Source: Zea mays
Taxonomy: Eukaryota; Streptophyta; Magnoliopsida; Poales; Poaceae
Direction: 5' to 3'
NCBI RefSeq assembly: GCF_902167145.1
Contig: NC_050096.1
Span: forward strand, 266,188,622-266,252,621
Length of the DNA: 64,000 bases
Each line of letters begins with the position of its first letter. The first letter of the stretch is position 1. Position numbers and translations under genes: made by a program. This document shows, piece by piece, positions 21,728-34,021 of the stretch. A model generated the notes under the pieces. It did not search any database. It worked only from the letters and a program-made list of their open reading frames with translations, and had not been told where the DNA came from.

Positions 21728-22311
21728 TGTTGGGGACTTGTTCTCAAATGCTATGAATTAAGAACAAGGCAACATAAAATGTTAAATGTTAATGTTCTTC
21801 GTCCAACAAATCATTATTCCCTTGGGGATTAATGGGTCTTGGACGAAGGTTGATGACAATACAATTACGAAGGTTAAATCTTCGTAATTGAATTCTAACA
21901 GATTGTATAAGATGACATAAAATATAGAATATTAAAGGTAAATGAATCATAAATAAACCATATTATATCCATTCAGTATATTTAAGTGTTGAATACAATT
22001 ATACCTCTGCCTTGGCAAAGGTTGGTTCCCGAATGATGTGATTGCAAATACAGGGATGCCTGAACAGTAAGGGAATACTGTTCACTATTTATAGGCACGG
22101 GACATAGCCTGTGAGGAATTACAATTATGCCCCTCATAAGGGATTACAACAGCTACCTAAGCATTTATGGACTAGAGGGTCATTCTACTTTTAAGTCGGT
22201 TTGTAATTCCGAAGCTTCATGAAGAGGAACCTTTGGTCATCTCATACGAACAGCTTCAGCCGAAGCTGCTTCTTCCTACAAGACCTTCGGCGACGAAGCA
22301 TAGTCCCAACA
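21728..22311 (-). mobile_element. 5' LTR of the Tat-type gypsy element
   Basis: 584 bp, TGTTGGGGAC to GTCCCAACA. A TATA box (CTATAAATAG on the minus strand) lies at 22084-22093, with the equivalent at 13262-13271 in the other LTR. CTTCGG/CCGAAG words recur in its downstream quarter. Confidence 0.95.
22084..22093 (-). promoter_or_regulatory. LTR promoter TATA box (gypsy element)
   Basis: CTATAAATAG on the minus strand, upstream of the coding region and within the 5' LTR. This would be the start of the genomic RNA. Confidence 0.6.
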
Positions 22312-23374
22312 GGTACCCAAACGGTTTTGGGTCCTTTGGCATTAGAAACAAGAACTTTGGGTACCCAAACACAAGTCTTGGAGCCCTTGTGTTTGCCCCC
22401 AACAAACTTGGCAACTACTTTGCCGGATTTGTTAGTTAAAACATATGATGCATCAAAAGTTTTGAACGAAATGTCATGATCATTTGATGCATTAGGAGTT
22501 TTCTTCTTAGGCAACTTAGCACGGGTTGGTTGCCTAGAGCTAGATGTCTCACCCTTATACATAAAAGCATGATTAGGGCCAGAGTGAGACTTCCTAGAGT
22601 GAATTCTCCTAATCTTGCTCTCGGGATAACCGGCAGGGTACAAAATGTAACCCTTGTTATCCTGAGGCATGGGAGCCTTGCCCTTAACAAAATTAGACAA
22701 TCTTTTAGGAGGGGCACTAAGTTTGACATTGTCTCCCCTTTGGAAGCCAATGCCATCTTTGATGTCAGGGCGTCTCCCATTATAAAGCATACTACGAGCA
22801 AATTTAAATTTTTCATTCTCTAAGTTATGCTCAGCAATTTTAGCATCTAATTTTGCTATATGATCATTTTGTTGTTTAATTAAAACCATGTGATCATGAA
22901 TAGCATTAACATCAACATATCTACATCTAGTACAAATAGATACATGCTCAACGATAGATGTAGAGGGTTTGCAAGATTTTAATTCTACAACCTTAGCATG
23001 TAATATATCGTTTTCACTTCTAAGGTTAGAAATAGTAACATTGCAAACATCAAAATCTTTAGCCTTAGCAAGCATTTTCTCATTTTCAACTTTAAGGCTA
23101 GCAAGAGAAATGTTCAATTCATCAATCCTAGCAAGCAAATCAACATTATCATCTCTAGGATTGGAAGTTGAAACATTACAAACATGAGAATCAACCTTAG
23201 CAATTAATTTGGCATTTTCATTTCTAAGGTTGCTTATAGTATCATGACATGTGCTTAGCTCACTAGATAATTTCTCACATTTTTCTACCTCTAGAGCATA
23301 AGCATTCTTAAGCTTAACATGTTTTTTATTTTCCTTGATTAGGAAGTCCTCTTGGGAGTCCAAGAGATCATCCT
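22312..23374 (-). pseudogene. Sirevirus A gag, C-terminal coiled-coil part
   Basis: This is the minus-strand continuation of the gag that starts at 41253. It encodes a long Asn/Leu/Lys-rich coiled coil (SSELSTCHDTISNLRNENAK, KSCKPSTSIVEH, CTRCRYVD) and a basic tail with repeated WVPK. It is flanked by two insertions: the chromovirus on the right (ATCCT at 23370-23374) and the Tat-type element on the left (GGTAC at 22312-22316). It is colinear with 48339-49400 of element B. Confidence 0.85.
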
Positions 23375-26300
23375 TGTGGCGGAACCGCCCGAATTATTCC
23401 AACTTAAGTGTCCAAGTCCCGCCTTAGAGGCTAGACCACACTTAAATGGGAATAACCCGTCAATCCCTCGGATCTAGTCCGACGCGGCCACTGACAGGAT
23501 CAAGTACCACAATCTCACTCGAAGGTGAGTCACAGAGCAAATACAATAAAGCATAAAACCATACATGTCACAATGTTAAATTATTACATCGCCATCATCA
23601 TCATCGGAGTTTTTGCAAAAGTAACCATCATTGCTCGAAGTGCAGCGGAATAAAACTATCGATAATTAAACAGAGAGATGGGGAAGCCTGTCCCATCACT
23701 CCTCATGCTCCTCCTCAGCCGAGGCAGGGTCCCACTCAACAGTCCAACCCGGTGGCAAGGTGGACGGCCAAGTTATCCCAGCAACCATCTCCTCCAGAGA
23801 ACCTGTAAAAATTATGCCACAAGCAAGGCTGAGTATACTAATACTCAGCTAGACTTACCCGGTGTGAGGAGTCTACTCCTCTACCTCTAGACATGCAGCT
23901 GTTTGGCTGTGGGGTTTGGTTGCCAAAAGCACTAGCTGAGTTTCTACATCAAAGTTTTAACTTAGTCAAAGTTAAGTGTGACTCTCTTAAGGCTAAAAAT
24001 GGACTATCTACTCATACATGGTAGCAAGCATTATTAACAATCAACATCTGATCTCAACTCATCATACTTCCACTTATTACTCAATGCAGTACAATGGATC
24101 AAGCAGTCTCATTAGCTGCGAGAAGCAGACGATTCGAATCGAGTTTTTATCCTTGCAAGGTAAACCTAAACACACGACATGTAGGGGCACTCCGTCCCCA
24201 CACACATCAACCGTCCCCATCGATTCCCTGGCAACAGATCAGGGCTCACCGCCTTGGCGTACAATGCCCCACTGACCCCGACTGGCCGTCGTGCAGTGGC
24301 CGCACTTGTACCCACCATAACCGGAATGGGAGACCTCGTCTCAGGTCGTGTGAGGGGTAAAGTCTGCGGGCAGGTTCACTCAGGTACTAGGCTTACCGAT
24401 TTACCATATTTCTCGGTATGTGTTTAGTACATTCAAACGCTTGACACAGGTATCCGCACGTTAATCCTTATTCCTTTTTCCATCTTGTAAACAACCAATC
24501 TCCATGGATTGTTGTCCACCAACTAGTATCATGACAGTGTGAAAGTGGGTACAATCAATTTCCTGATCTCGCGCGAGTGCTAGAAAAATCACTCGTCTTC
24601 TACCGAGATCCTAATTAAATAAAGCAACTACTCGACCTGTCATACTAGTATTCATCTCAAAGGGATTCCTGAGATCATGCAACTAGGGTTTCAAACAACT
24701 CCTACACCTAAGTGCACAATCAAACCTACAATCATTAAGTGAAGTAAAATAGCATAAATAACAGGTTATGCATAAAACCGGGGCTTGCCTTCCAAAGCAG
24801 TGGCAGGCAGGTCCTCTGGTGCAGGCTCTGGTGCTGGGTCTGGGGCAACCTCCTGGGCAGCTCCTTGCTCCGGCACGAGGATGTACTCTCCGTCAGCAAG
24901 ATTACAGTCTATCGAATGCAATGAACATGTATGTCATGATTGTGCAAAATTTAAGAACATTAAGCTAAAGAAACTAGCCAAGAAGTAATTTAGGGTTTCT
25001 TAGTCATGCGGGGCTTCTAGTGGTATATAGATAGACTTATTACCTTTTAGGTTTAGGTTTTCTTTTAGGATAACATATTGGATTTGTATTGCCTTTATGG
25101 ATTTCAGTGGACAATTTATAAAGGTCTTAGGAGGACATTAAATTCCATCATCCATTTTCCTTTCTTTAATTTCCATCCAGGGTTTCTAGTAGGGGTTTGA
25201 ACTTTGACAGTAGTTTAAAAATTTCCAAAAATTTTTGTAAAAATTACAGTGGGTTGTCACTGGCTATTTTAGCTTGTTTTGAGAATTTGAGGCTTAAAGT
25301 ACCAAAAGCTAGTCCTTAAACAAAAATAACAATAGTTAGGCAAAAAAGGGCCACTTTACACTACAAGTCTTTTATTAAAGTGGGTCCTGACCTAAGGGTT
25401 ATTTTTGTTGGCCTCTAGTAGTGATAAAAAGCTCTTGTACCAAAAAGGACAGAGAGCAACATGATGGTTGATTAATGATGGATTTTTGAAGTTTGGTGCA
25501 AAAAGGGTGATTAGAACTAACTTGTTGTTTGAAAAATATCAAACAACAGATTTCAGATTTTTCTTAAGTTCTTATTATCAACACATTAGTTATCCTAAGG
25601 TTTGGGGAGGTTTTACCTTAGGGTTATTTTTGTAGGGTTTTTCTAAGTTATCCTTGTTTTATTAATTTAAAAGGTAGCTTTCTTATTTTACACTACAACA
25701 GGGTATGATACATTTTTCCAGTGAACTACATTGACTAAGTATCTCAACAAAAATAGGGGTGCCCTCTGGTTCATTATTTATGTCACTTTTTCTATTTTTC
25801 TTAAACTTAAGCATATTATGGAATAAGGGGTTAAAACTAACTTAATGAAATGGACAGAGGGGTTTAACATTTTTAACTAGGTCAGTAGGTAGATATAAAC
25901 TTCTCCAAATTTTTCTAACCTTAGTTAAATAGTACAGCCATTTTTCTTGCTATTATTAAGCTTTTGGTCCAAACTGTAATTAAATCATAACCTTATATTT
26001 TTCTCTAGTGCTTATGGGGTTTTATATTTTTCTTAGATAGGTTACATTATTTAGAGTCTGGCAAAATTAGTTTGACCAAATTTGGATAAACCAAACAGAA
26101 GTTATGGGTTTTTAAAGTTTCTGTTTGAATTTAAATCAGGTTTTAATTAAGTTTTTCTGGAAAAACAGTTTGCGCCGAGGTCCCTGGGTTTAAACCGAAT
26201 CAAACCTCGCAGATCTACCCTTACGCCACTATTCACTTGAGTCTCTGACTTTTCACTTAACCCCCTGGATTTCTCTCCCTCTCACCCGTAGTCCTTCCCT

Positions 26301-27753
26301 TAACTGAAACAGTAGCCGCGGGAAAGAAAAGGGTGGCGCGGCTTACCGGCGGCGAGGGAGGTCCGGCGAGGTGGTCAGCGATGTTCAGGAGGTCGCGACG
26401 GTCACGTCGATGTGCGGGTCGGCGTCAGAGGTGGTCGGAGCTCCCCTGGCCACGAACACAGGCGGCGGGGATCGACGGCGGCGCCTGCTCCGGCCAAACC
26501 ACGGCGGGAGAGTTCAATTAATGGGCACGAGGAGCTTCACGGGATGACACAGAGGCCATGCGCGCAACGAATCGGGAAATGGTGAAGGGGTTTACCCGGT
26601 CCACGTGCGCCGGCGAGTTCTTGAACTCCGATGAGCGCGATTTGGCTTCTCCGGTGACGCGGGCCCTCGGTTCAAGCTTGAGCAAGGCTCACGGTCTCAC
26701 CAGGAAGCTATCTGGGGGCTTGAATCGAACGGAGGGGGACTGGAGAGGGGTTGGCCATGGCGGTGGCTCTTGGTCGGCACTGGCGGGCTGCGGGGAGGTC
26801 GCCGGAGGCAATGGCTGGCTCGGGCGAGTCCGGCGAGGTACGGAGGAAGCAATGGGGAAGGCAACCGAGCGCTGGGGCGGGTTTTATAGGCGCGGACGCG
26901 GCCGGGGCGTCGGTTCGACCGTTTGGCGCGACGCGGGCACGCGGGGCGCGCGCGCGGGCGTGCTCTGGCGAGCTCAGAGCGCGTCGAACACGTGGCGCGT
27001 TGCTTCTGCCCGTGTTCTTCGCTCTGCTGAGCAGCCAGGCGTACGAATCTCGCCCTACCGCCTGTGGGAGATCTCTTCCCTGCACCTAGGGCTACCTAGT
27101 TCATGTAAGTTCCAAGAGGAGATGTGGTCTGGTTGAGGAGATATGGTAGCGCCAAGTCTTGTCTGTCTGCCCTGTGCAAACCGAGACAAAACCAGTGCCA
27201 ACTCGTGTCAAATGGTTTTGGCTTGGGTTCAAACTTTTCCAGGGCATTCTAGGGTTCATTTGGCGCCACTTTGTTAATTGGGTCGACTGGTTTTGAAAAG
27301 GGGATCAAGGTGAACATGAGGGATCTTTGCTCAAGGGTTGATTTTTGACTTAGGCAAAATCTGAATTTCTCCCTTGTGTTCAACCTTTGGTGATCTTTTT
27401 AGGACCTTTCTGAAAACTTTTTGGGGGTACTTCCTTACTATTAATGGTAGGTTATTGAGTATATTACAACCTTTGTATTTGGCCCAAACCATGATCATGG
27501 TGTTTACATGATCTTTTGATCATGGCTTCTATTAGGGTTATAATTGCCTATGGGGGTTTTGCTCTAGGGTTTTGGGAGATCTCCACTTAGATGTGCATTA
27601 CAAGCTAGGGCATGATATCCAAGATAGTTTGCACTTGACTAGGACCTTGAATTCCAAGATTGAAGTACTTTGCCCACAAATCTTTATGTAATTATGGGTT
27701 AAAAAGGGGGTAACCCTGGGATGGACACCCTGAGTAACACCTGGGGTGTTACA
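23375..27753 (-). mobile_element. 3' LTR of the chromovirus, 4,379 bp
   Basis: Same length as the other LTR once its insertion is removed. It has an AT-rich middle (25000-26200) and a GC-rich island (26330-27100). The TATA box CCTATAAAAC on the minus strand is at 26881-26890. Small ORFs in the GC-rich island are on the wrong strand or have no family match that I recognise; I treat them as chance. Internally adjacent bases 27754-27766 (AGGGGGGAGGGC on the minus strand) are the polypurine tract. Confidence 0.92.
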
Positions 27754-28000
27754 GCCCTCCCCCCTTAAAGGAATCTCGCCCCGAGATTTAGGTAGAGTCC
27801 CTTGGAGGGTGCTTGAAGGTGTGCTGGTGTTGTTTTTCCTTTATACTTAAGTTTCTTTTGTTAACTGCTCTTCGAATGTCATCCTCTTTGCAACTTCAGA
27901 AGGAAGCCCTTCTTAAGTTAAATCCACAACTTAGACTATCCTTGTTATCTAAGTTTTTCTCATAAGTGGATTCAAAGGGCAGGTGGGGGGGGTTCTGGGG
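27754..28000 (-). other. Chromovirus 3' untranslated region and polypurine tract
   Basis: About 250 bp between the pol stop and the 3' LTR, with the polypurine tract at 27754-27766. No gene seen. Confidence 0.7.
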
Positions 28001-31000
28001 TTACGTACCGACTCCTTTGGGCAGAAAGTCGGGGAAGCGAGAGCGCAGAAAATCCTCAGTCTCCCATGTAGCTTCTTCTGCTGAATGGTGACTCCACTGA
28101 ATCTTATACATTCTGATTGATCTTGCCCGAGTTGATCTTTCCTTTTGATCCAATACCTTGACGGGGTACTCTTGGTAGGACAAGTCTAGTTCTATCTCAA
28201 TGTCTAGGTCCGGTAGCACTTCAGTGGGTAGACGAACACATTTCCGTAGCTGAGATACATGGAATACATTGTGAACTGCTGACATGTGTGGTGGCAATTC
28301 CACTTGATAGGCTACGGGTCCACAACTTGCCTTGATCTCATAGGGTCCAATGTAGCGAGGAGCTAACTTGCCCTTGATCCCGAATCTCTGGACACCCTTG
28401 GTGGGTGATACCTTAAGATAGACATGATCTCCCACCTCAAACTGTAGAGGCTTCCGCCTCCTATCATGATAGCTCCTTTGCCTGGCCTGAGCAGCTTCTA
28501 AGTTCTTGGTAATAACCCTGACCTTTGCCTCTGCCTCGAGTACCAAGTCTGGCCCAAAAATTTCCCTTTCTCCTGCTTGAGACCAGTTTAGTGGTGTCCT
28601 GCACCTTCTCCCATACAAAGCCTCAAAAGGTGCCATCTTCAGACTGGACTGGTAGCTGTTATTGTACGAAAACTCTGCCAAAGACAGACACTTGTCCCAA
28701 TCCTTCCCGTAGTGTAGTGCACATGCTCGCAACATGTCTTCCAAAATCTGATTCACCCTTTCGGTCTGGCCATCTGTTTGTGGGTGATATGCTGAGCTTC
28801 GGATTACTTGGGTTCCAAGTGATTCTTGCAGTTTTTCCCAAAAGCGTGCCACAAACAGTGCTCCTCTGTCAGATATAATGGTCTTGGGAATACCATGCAA
28901 TCTCACTATCTGATCAACATAAATTTCAGCATACTTCTCTGTCTTGTGGGTGGTGTGCACTGGCAAGAAATGAGCAGTCTTGGTCAACCTGTCCACGATA
29001 ACCCAAATAGAATCATGGTGCCTGGAGGTATTGGGTAATCCCACTATGAAGTCCATGCAAATGTCCTCCCATTTCCAAGATGGTATGGGAAGGGGTTGCA
29101 AAGGGCCTGCTGCCTTCAAGTGACTAGCCTTTATCCTCTGGCAAGTATCACACTCGGATATGTACTTGGCAATTTCCCTTTTCATTCTAGTCCACCAATA
29201 CAGAGATCTGAGATCATGGTACATCTTGTTGCTACCAGGGTGCATGGAGAATTTGGAAAGGTGAGCTTCGTCCAGTATCTTCTTTCTGAGCTCAGGGTCC
29301 TTAGGAACAACCAATCGATCTCCAAACCATAGAATTCCCTTGTTGTCCTGTCGGAAACACTTGTATTTCTCTGCCTTTTGCTTGATCATATCCTTGATAA
29401 CCTGAACACCCTTATCCTCAACCTGTGCCATGACTATCAGCTCTTGCAATGTGGGCTCCACCGAGATATAGCTTAGGTTACCCGAATAAACAACTTCCAG
29501 GCTCAGCTTGCACAACTCATCACACAGGGTGGTAACTCCTACATCCATGCTCACACAATTGCACTGGGCCTTTCTGCTCAAGGCATCTGCCACAACATTT
29601 GCCTTCCCTGGGTGGTAATGCACTTCTAAATCATAATCCTTGATCAACTCTAACCATCTCCTTTGCCTCATGTTCAGATCTGCCTGAGTGAAAATGTACT
29701 TGAGACTCTTGTGATCAGTGTAGATGTTACAGTGAGCTCCCATCAAGTAGTGTCTCCATATCTTAAGAGCATGAACTACAGCTGCCAATTCTAGATCATG
29801 TGTAGGGTAGTTCTGCTCATGGGGCCTAAGTGCCCGGGAAGCATAAGCAATCACTCTGTTCTCTTGCATCAAGACACATCCCAAACCAGTACCAGAAGCA
29901 TCACAATAGACTTCAAATGGCTTGGTGTTGTCAGGTTGAGCTAGCACTGGGGCTGTTGTCAAATGTTGCCTCAAGGTATGAAAGGCACCTTCACACTTTT
30001 GGCTCCACTCAAATTTGACTCCCTTCTTCAACAATTCAGTCATTGGTTTGGCAATTCTGGAGAAATCCGGAATAAATCGTCGGTAATACCCTGCCAATCC
30101 CAGAAAACTCCGAATCTGCTTCACTGTAGTCGGGGGTTTCCAATCCATTACCTCTTGTACCTTTTCAGGATCAACTGATATCCCATCCTGAGAAATTGTG
30201 TGACCCAAGAATTTGATCTCTTTTAGCCAAAACTCACACTTACTCAGCTTAGCATACAACTGATGATCACGCAGTCTCTGAAGTACAGTATGCAAGTGTT
30301 TAGTGTGCTCGGCTTCATTCTTGGAATAAACCAGTATATCATCAATGAAAACAACCACGAACTTATCCAATTCTGGCATAAACACTGAGTTCATCAGATA
30401 CATGAAATAGGCCGGGGCATTGGTCAGCCCAAAAGACATCACCAGAAACTCATACAGTCCATATCTGGTAGAGAAAGTCGTCTTGGGAATGTCGCTGGCA
30501 CGGATCTTGATCTGATGGTATCCCGAGCGAAGGTCTATCTTGGAGAACACCTTGGCTCCAACCAACTGATCAAACAGAACATCAATGCGGGGCAGCGGGT
30601 ATTTGTTCTTAATAGTCACCGCATTGAGAGGACGGTAGTCAACACACATCCTCAAACTCTCATCCTTTTTCTTCACAAATAATGCTGGACATCCCCATGG
30701 TGAAGTGCTTGGACGAATAAACCCCTTGTCCAACAACTCTTGCAATTGTTTCTTTAATTCTGCCAATTCCGCGGGAGGCATCCTATAAGGTCTCTTGGAG
30801 ATAGGAGCAGTCCCGGGTTGCAATTCGATGGCGAACTCCATATCTCGGTCAGGTGGCATTCCTGGCAATTCATCTGGAAAAACATCCGGATAGTCACAGA
30901 CCACTGGGATCTTTTCCACTGGGGATTCTAACATAACAAAAGCACAAGATCGGGTACAACCCCGGTCAGGCAAATACAGTGTGGTCTCACCGCAAGTTGG

Positions 31001-31513
31001 TGAGTGCACCTCAATGGCTCTGGCTGCAATATCCATAACTGCTTGGTGCCTGGTCAACCAGTCAGCTCCCAATATAATATCCACACTATCCAACCCCATT
31101 ATCATTAGGGTAGTTTTGAATATGAGACTACCCAGCTTAATTGGTACGTGCCTACAGATCTGATAGGAGGCAACCCTGCCTCCTAGTGTTGAGATTGTAA
31201 TACCCCCATTGGTGTGGTGAAAAGGCAATTGGCACTTGGCACAAAATTTGGTACTGATAAAACTGTGTGATGCACCCGAATCAAAAAGAACAATAGCAGG
31301 ATAATTCAAAACTGTAAAGATACCAGTCAAGACGGGTGCTCCCTCTGGAATGTCAGCCATGGTGGTGAAGTTCAGCCTGCCTTGCCTTACTTGCACCTTC
31401 TGCCTCTTCCCTTGGTTCTGATTTGCATTCTGCCCCTGCCTCTGCTGGTTCCTGGGGCAATTCTTGGCATAATGCCCAGTGTTACCACAAGTGAAGCATC
31501 TGTTGTCATTTGC
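28001..31513 (-). pseudogene. Chromovirus pol (protease, RT, RNase H, integrase, chromodomain) with gag zinc knuckle
   Basis: The frame is open from the TAG at 31514-31516 to the stop at 28001. It begins with the gag zinc knuckle ([14 protein letters not shown]). Counting from the Met at 31396, it then has a retropepsin ([12 protein letters not shown], about 36-47), reverse transcriptase with FIDDILVYS (about 350), RNase H ([13 protein letters not shown]), integrase with H..H/C..C finger (CDTCQRIK), [16 protein letters not shown] and GQTERVNQ, and a chromodomain at the end (about 1075-1125, [20 protein letters not shown]). Chromodomain integrases define the chromoviruses and may guide insertion to marked chromatin. 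pol itself looks intact, but it shares its frame with a gag that has premature stops. Confidence 0.92.
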
Positions 31514-32416
31514 CTAGCGGTACTGCTGCTGCTGGTTATTCCTCTGAGCTGGAAACTGGTTGCGGTTGGGTGCCTGCTGCTGCTGCGGTGGTCTGATCAC
31601 CCATCTCCCTTGCTGCTGCTGGGGGCCCCTGCCCTGGGTGTCGGACACAATCCTGAAGCGCTGTGGCTGAGCTGAGGGTCCTGCCACAGGGGTCTTCCTC
31701 TTCTTCTCTGCCTGTCGAGCCGTAATGCAGTCCTCCTGGGAGATAGCCATGTTGACCAACTCATTGTAGCTATTGGCCCTGACGGTGTTGAGACGATCAC
31801 GGAGCTTAGTGCTGAGCCCCCTTCTGAATCTGTCCCTCTTCTTCTCATCTGTATCTGCATGATATCCCGCGTACTGGCACAAGTCATTAAAAGCCTGGGC
31901 ATACTGCAACACTGTCCTGTTGCCCTGAGTGAGTGCCAAGAACTCATTTAGCTTCCTGTCCATGATCCCTGCTGGTATATGGTGTCCTCTAAAAGCTGCC
32001 TTGAACTCCCTCCACTCCACCTCTCGGTCCTCTGGCTGCATAGCAAGAAAATGATCCCACCAAGTCCGTGCAGGCCCGCGAAGCTGCTGGGCGGCGAACC
32101 TGACTTTGGTGACCTATGAGCAAGCTCCATGGAGTAGTGGGAATTTGGATTCCACCACTCGCAACCATACATCTGCGTCAAGTGGGTCTTCCGCCCTTGT
32201 GAATAGTGGAGGCTGGGTGCTGAGGAATTCCTGATAGGTGGCCGCCGCGGGGTGACGCTGGTGGTCCCCACCACCATAATGCTGAGGTGGTGGCTGACGT
32301 TGAGCCAGCTGCCTCAGGATCTCATTCTGCTGAGCCATGAGCTCCTGCAGAGTGGGAGGTGGTGGTGGCGGTGGAGGAACGCGCTCGTTCTGGCCACGAC
32401 GCTGCCTCCCGGCCAT
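31514..32416 (-). pseudogene. Chromovirus gag with two in-frame TAG stops
   Basis: Start Met at 32416 (MAGRQRRGQNERV, followed by a Pro run and Gln-rich segment). The retrotransposon gag domain follows (ADVWLRVVESKF, then EWREFKAAFRGHHIPAGIMD, LQYAQAFNDLCQYAG). All segments are in the same frame as pol, as expected for a single gag-pol ORF. TAG interrupts it at 32114-32116, in the middle of the gag domain, and at 31514-31516, just before the zinc knuckle. Readthrough at the second site is conceivable; the first would remove most of gag. Confidence 0.85.
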
Positions 32417-32725
32417 CTGAAAAACCACATACTTACTTAACACCACAGTTCCAATTTCAAGATTTTATCATGGGGAAAAAGTTAAAACAGCATGATAGAT
32501 TCCGACTTCAACAAAAGGGATTTTGAGAGGCAAATTTTTTTTTTCCTTCCAAAAATTTAAACTGATAATAGCATCCATCAAACAAGCTCCCAAGAGGGTT
32601 TAACACGGTTACATCAAATTGTTCCAAAATGACTCAACTCTACCTAGCCTAGTACCCCAAGGGTGCAAAAGCTAAGCTAGCTGCGAGGAGTCCGACTGTC
32701 CAACTTCTAAGCCTACCCTGGACAC

Positions 32726-33597
32726 CTAGTGAGCGAACGAAGCAACACTTGACTCGGGGGAAGGTGGTCTTCCCGAGCCAGCAGTGTCCACACTGGAGGC
32801 AGGCTCATCTCCTCCCTCAATGTCGACGTCCTCGTTGGCCTCCTGGTCCTGGATCTCCTGGTGATGCATGTCCAGGTGCTCGTTAGCCTCAGCAAGCTGC
32901 TGCTGAGTGTTAATGAGCTGATCCTCGAGAACCTCGATGGTGTTCTCCCTGGTGCCTACCTAGCTCCTCCAACTCATGAATCTCATCAGACAGCTGCTCT
33001 ACCTGTAAGTCTTTTTCTACCAGCTCCTGGGACAAGTCAACCACGAGCTCCTCCCTGTTGTCCAGGGTGATCTTGGTTGCCTCTAGCAGTGCCATCAGGT
33101 GAGACATTGCCTCCCCACGCATTACTTGCAGACGATACAGAGCGTTCATGCATCGCACCGACAAGTGAGCCGTGTGGCCTGGGTAGAGAGCCCAGATATC
33201 CTTGGCATGCTCCACCCGATCCTTCCACATTGGGTCGTCCTCCTTCTCAGCGGGGAACAAGCCAATGGGATGGGTAGCCAGCTCCAAAGGATGGAATCCG
33301 CAGAAAGTGGTCAACCCATGCAGAGCGATCGCCTCGATCGTGTCCTCCGCTCGGTACCCGAAAGACTCAGAGTCCAAGGAGCGCCAGCCTGGCTGCAGGG
33401 GATGAGGTTCCAAGGTCATCCTCACCCTACAGCGAGGCACCCGGTGCTTCTCGAACTGCCTGCACCGCGTACTGAGGGGGTGTCAAATATCCGGCCCCCT
33501 GAAGTACCTCCCACAAGATGCGGGGAAATCCCTCTCGTGCAAGTCCGTCAGTGTGGGTCAGTGCATTTTCGTCATCGGAGGATCCATGGGAAGTCAT
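32726..33597 (-). pseudogene. Extra ORF upstream of chromovirus gag (coiled-coil protein, frameshifted)
   Basis: Between the primer site and gag, a coding-like region starts at ATG 33597 (MTSHGSSDDENALTHTDG) and ends at TAG 32726-32728. It is open in three successive frames, with shifts near 33445 and 32955. The middle part (33440-32910) encodes FGYRAEDTIEAIALHGL and ALYPGHTAHLSVRCMNALYRL, then a heptad-like helix with VEKDLQVEQLSDEIHELEE; the last part continues the helix (LEDQLINTQQQLAEANEHL). I do not recognise a named domain. Consistent codon-like structure across the shifts suggests a real but decayed gene. Confidence 0.55.
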
Positions 33598-34007
33598 CTG
33601 TGTATGGTTAAGCGTAAGTAAAAGAAAAAGAATTATAAAAAGAACAAGGAAAAGTAAAACTCAGTCTTTCTCTAGTTAAGTAGAAAGGCATTAGGGACCT
33701 AATTGGTTGTTATTTTATTTTTAAGTCCTTTACTCAGTTATCCATTTGCTTAATTATGAATGCATGCATGCTCGTCCTGAACGGCCTCACAACAAGATAA
33801 AAGGAATAGGGAGGAACTCCCATCCTGTAAAAAGTGGCCTGTAGGGCCTAGTTACTTAGCCACCTAGCTACCATTCTATTAACCTAAGGCTTCACGTCCT
33901 AGGTCTATCCTGTTCGTCCTACTATCTATCCAACCTTGTTTCTATCAAGTTTTATTTAGAAATTTTGATGGTATTTATATTTTATTGATTCCTCTGTGGT
34001 GGTACAA
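33598..34007 (-). other. Chromovirus 5' leader between PBS and the extra ORF
   Basis: About 400 bp, AT-rich near the primer site. No gene or clear repeat seen. It probably holds the packaging and leader signals. Confidence 0.5.
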
Positions 34008-34019
34008 GCTCCGATACCA
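34008..34019 (-). other. Chromovirus primer binding site (initiator Met tRNA type)
   Basis: On the minus strand it reads TGGTATCGGAGC, one base from the TGGTATCAGAGC site used by many plant LTR elements. It lies two bases from the 5' LTR start at 34022. Confidence 0.85.
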
Positions 34020-34021
34020 GC

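Larger units (their letters stand above)
12905..22311 (-). mobile_element. Tat-type Ty3/gypsy retrotransposon, nested in Sirevirus A, gag missing
   Basis: Two 584-bp LTRs, TG...CA ended, flank the element, and GGTAC is duplicated at 12900-12904 and 22312-22316. Sirevirus B shows the empty site (TTTAGGTACCCAAAC near 48355). About nine differences separate the LTRs by eye, about 1.5%. The pol genes are on the minus strand and include a second RNase H, which places the element in the Tat lineage. A long gene on the opposite strand lies between pol and the 3' LTR. Only about 45 bp separate the 5' LTR from the protease ORF, leaving no room for gag. Confidence 0.93.

Noticed and set aside
26558..27136. 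192-codon ORF in the chromovirus 3' LTR (and its twin at 38483-39061)
   Set aside because: It lies in the GC-rich island of an LTR, antisense to the element, and several overlapping frames are open. Presence in both LTRs only reflects their identity.
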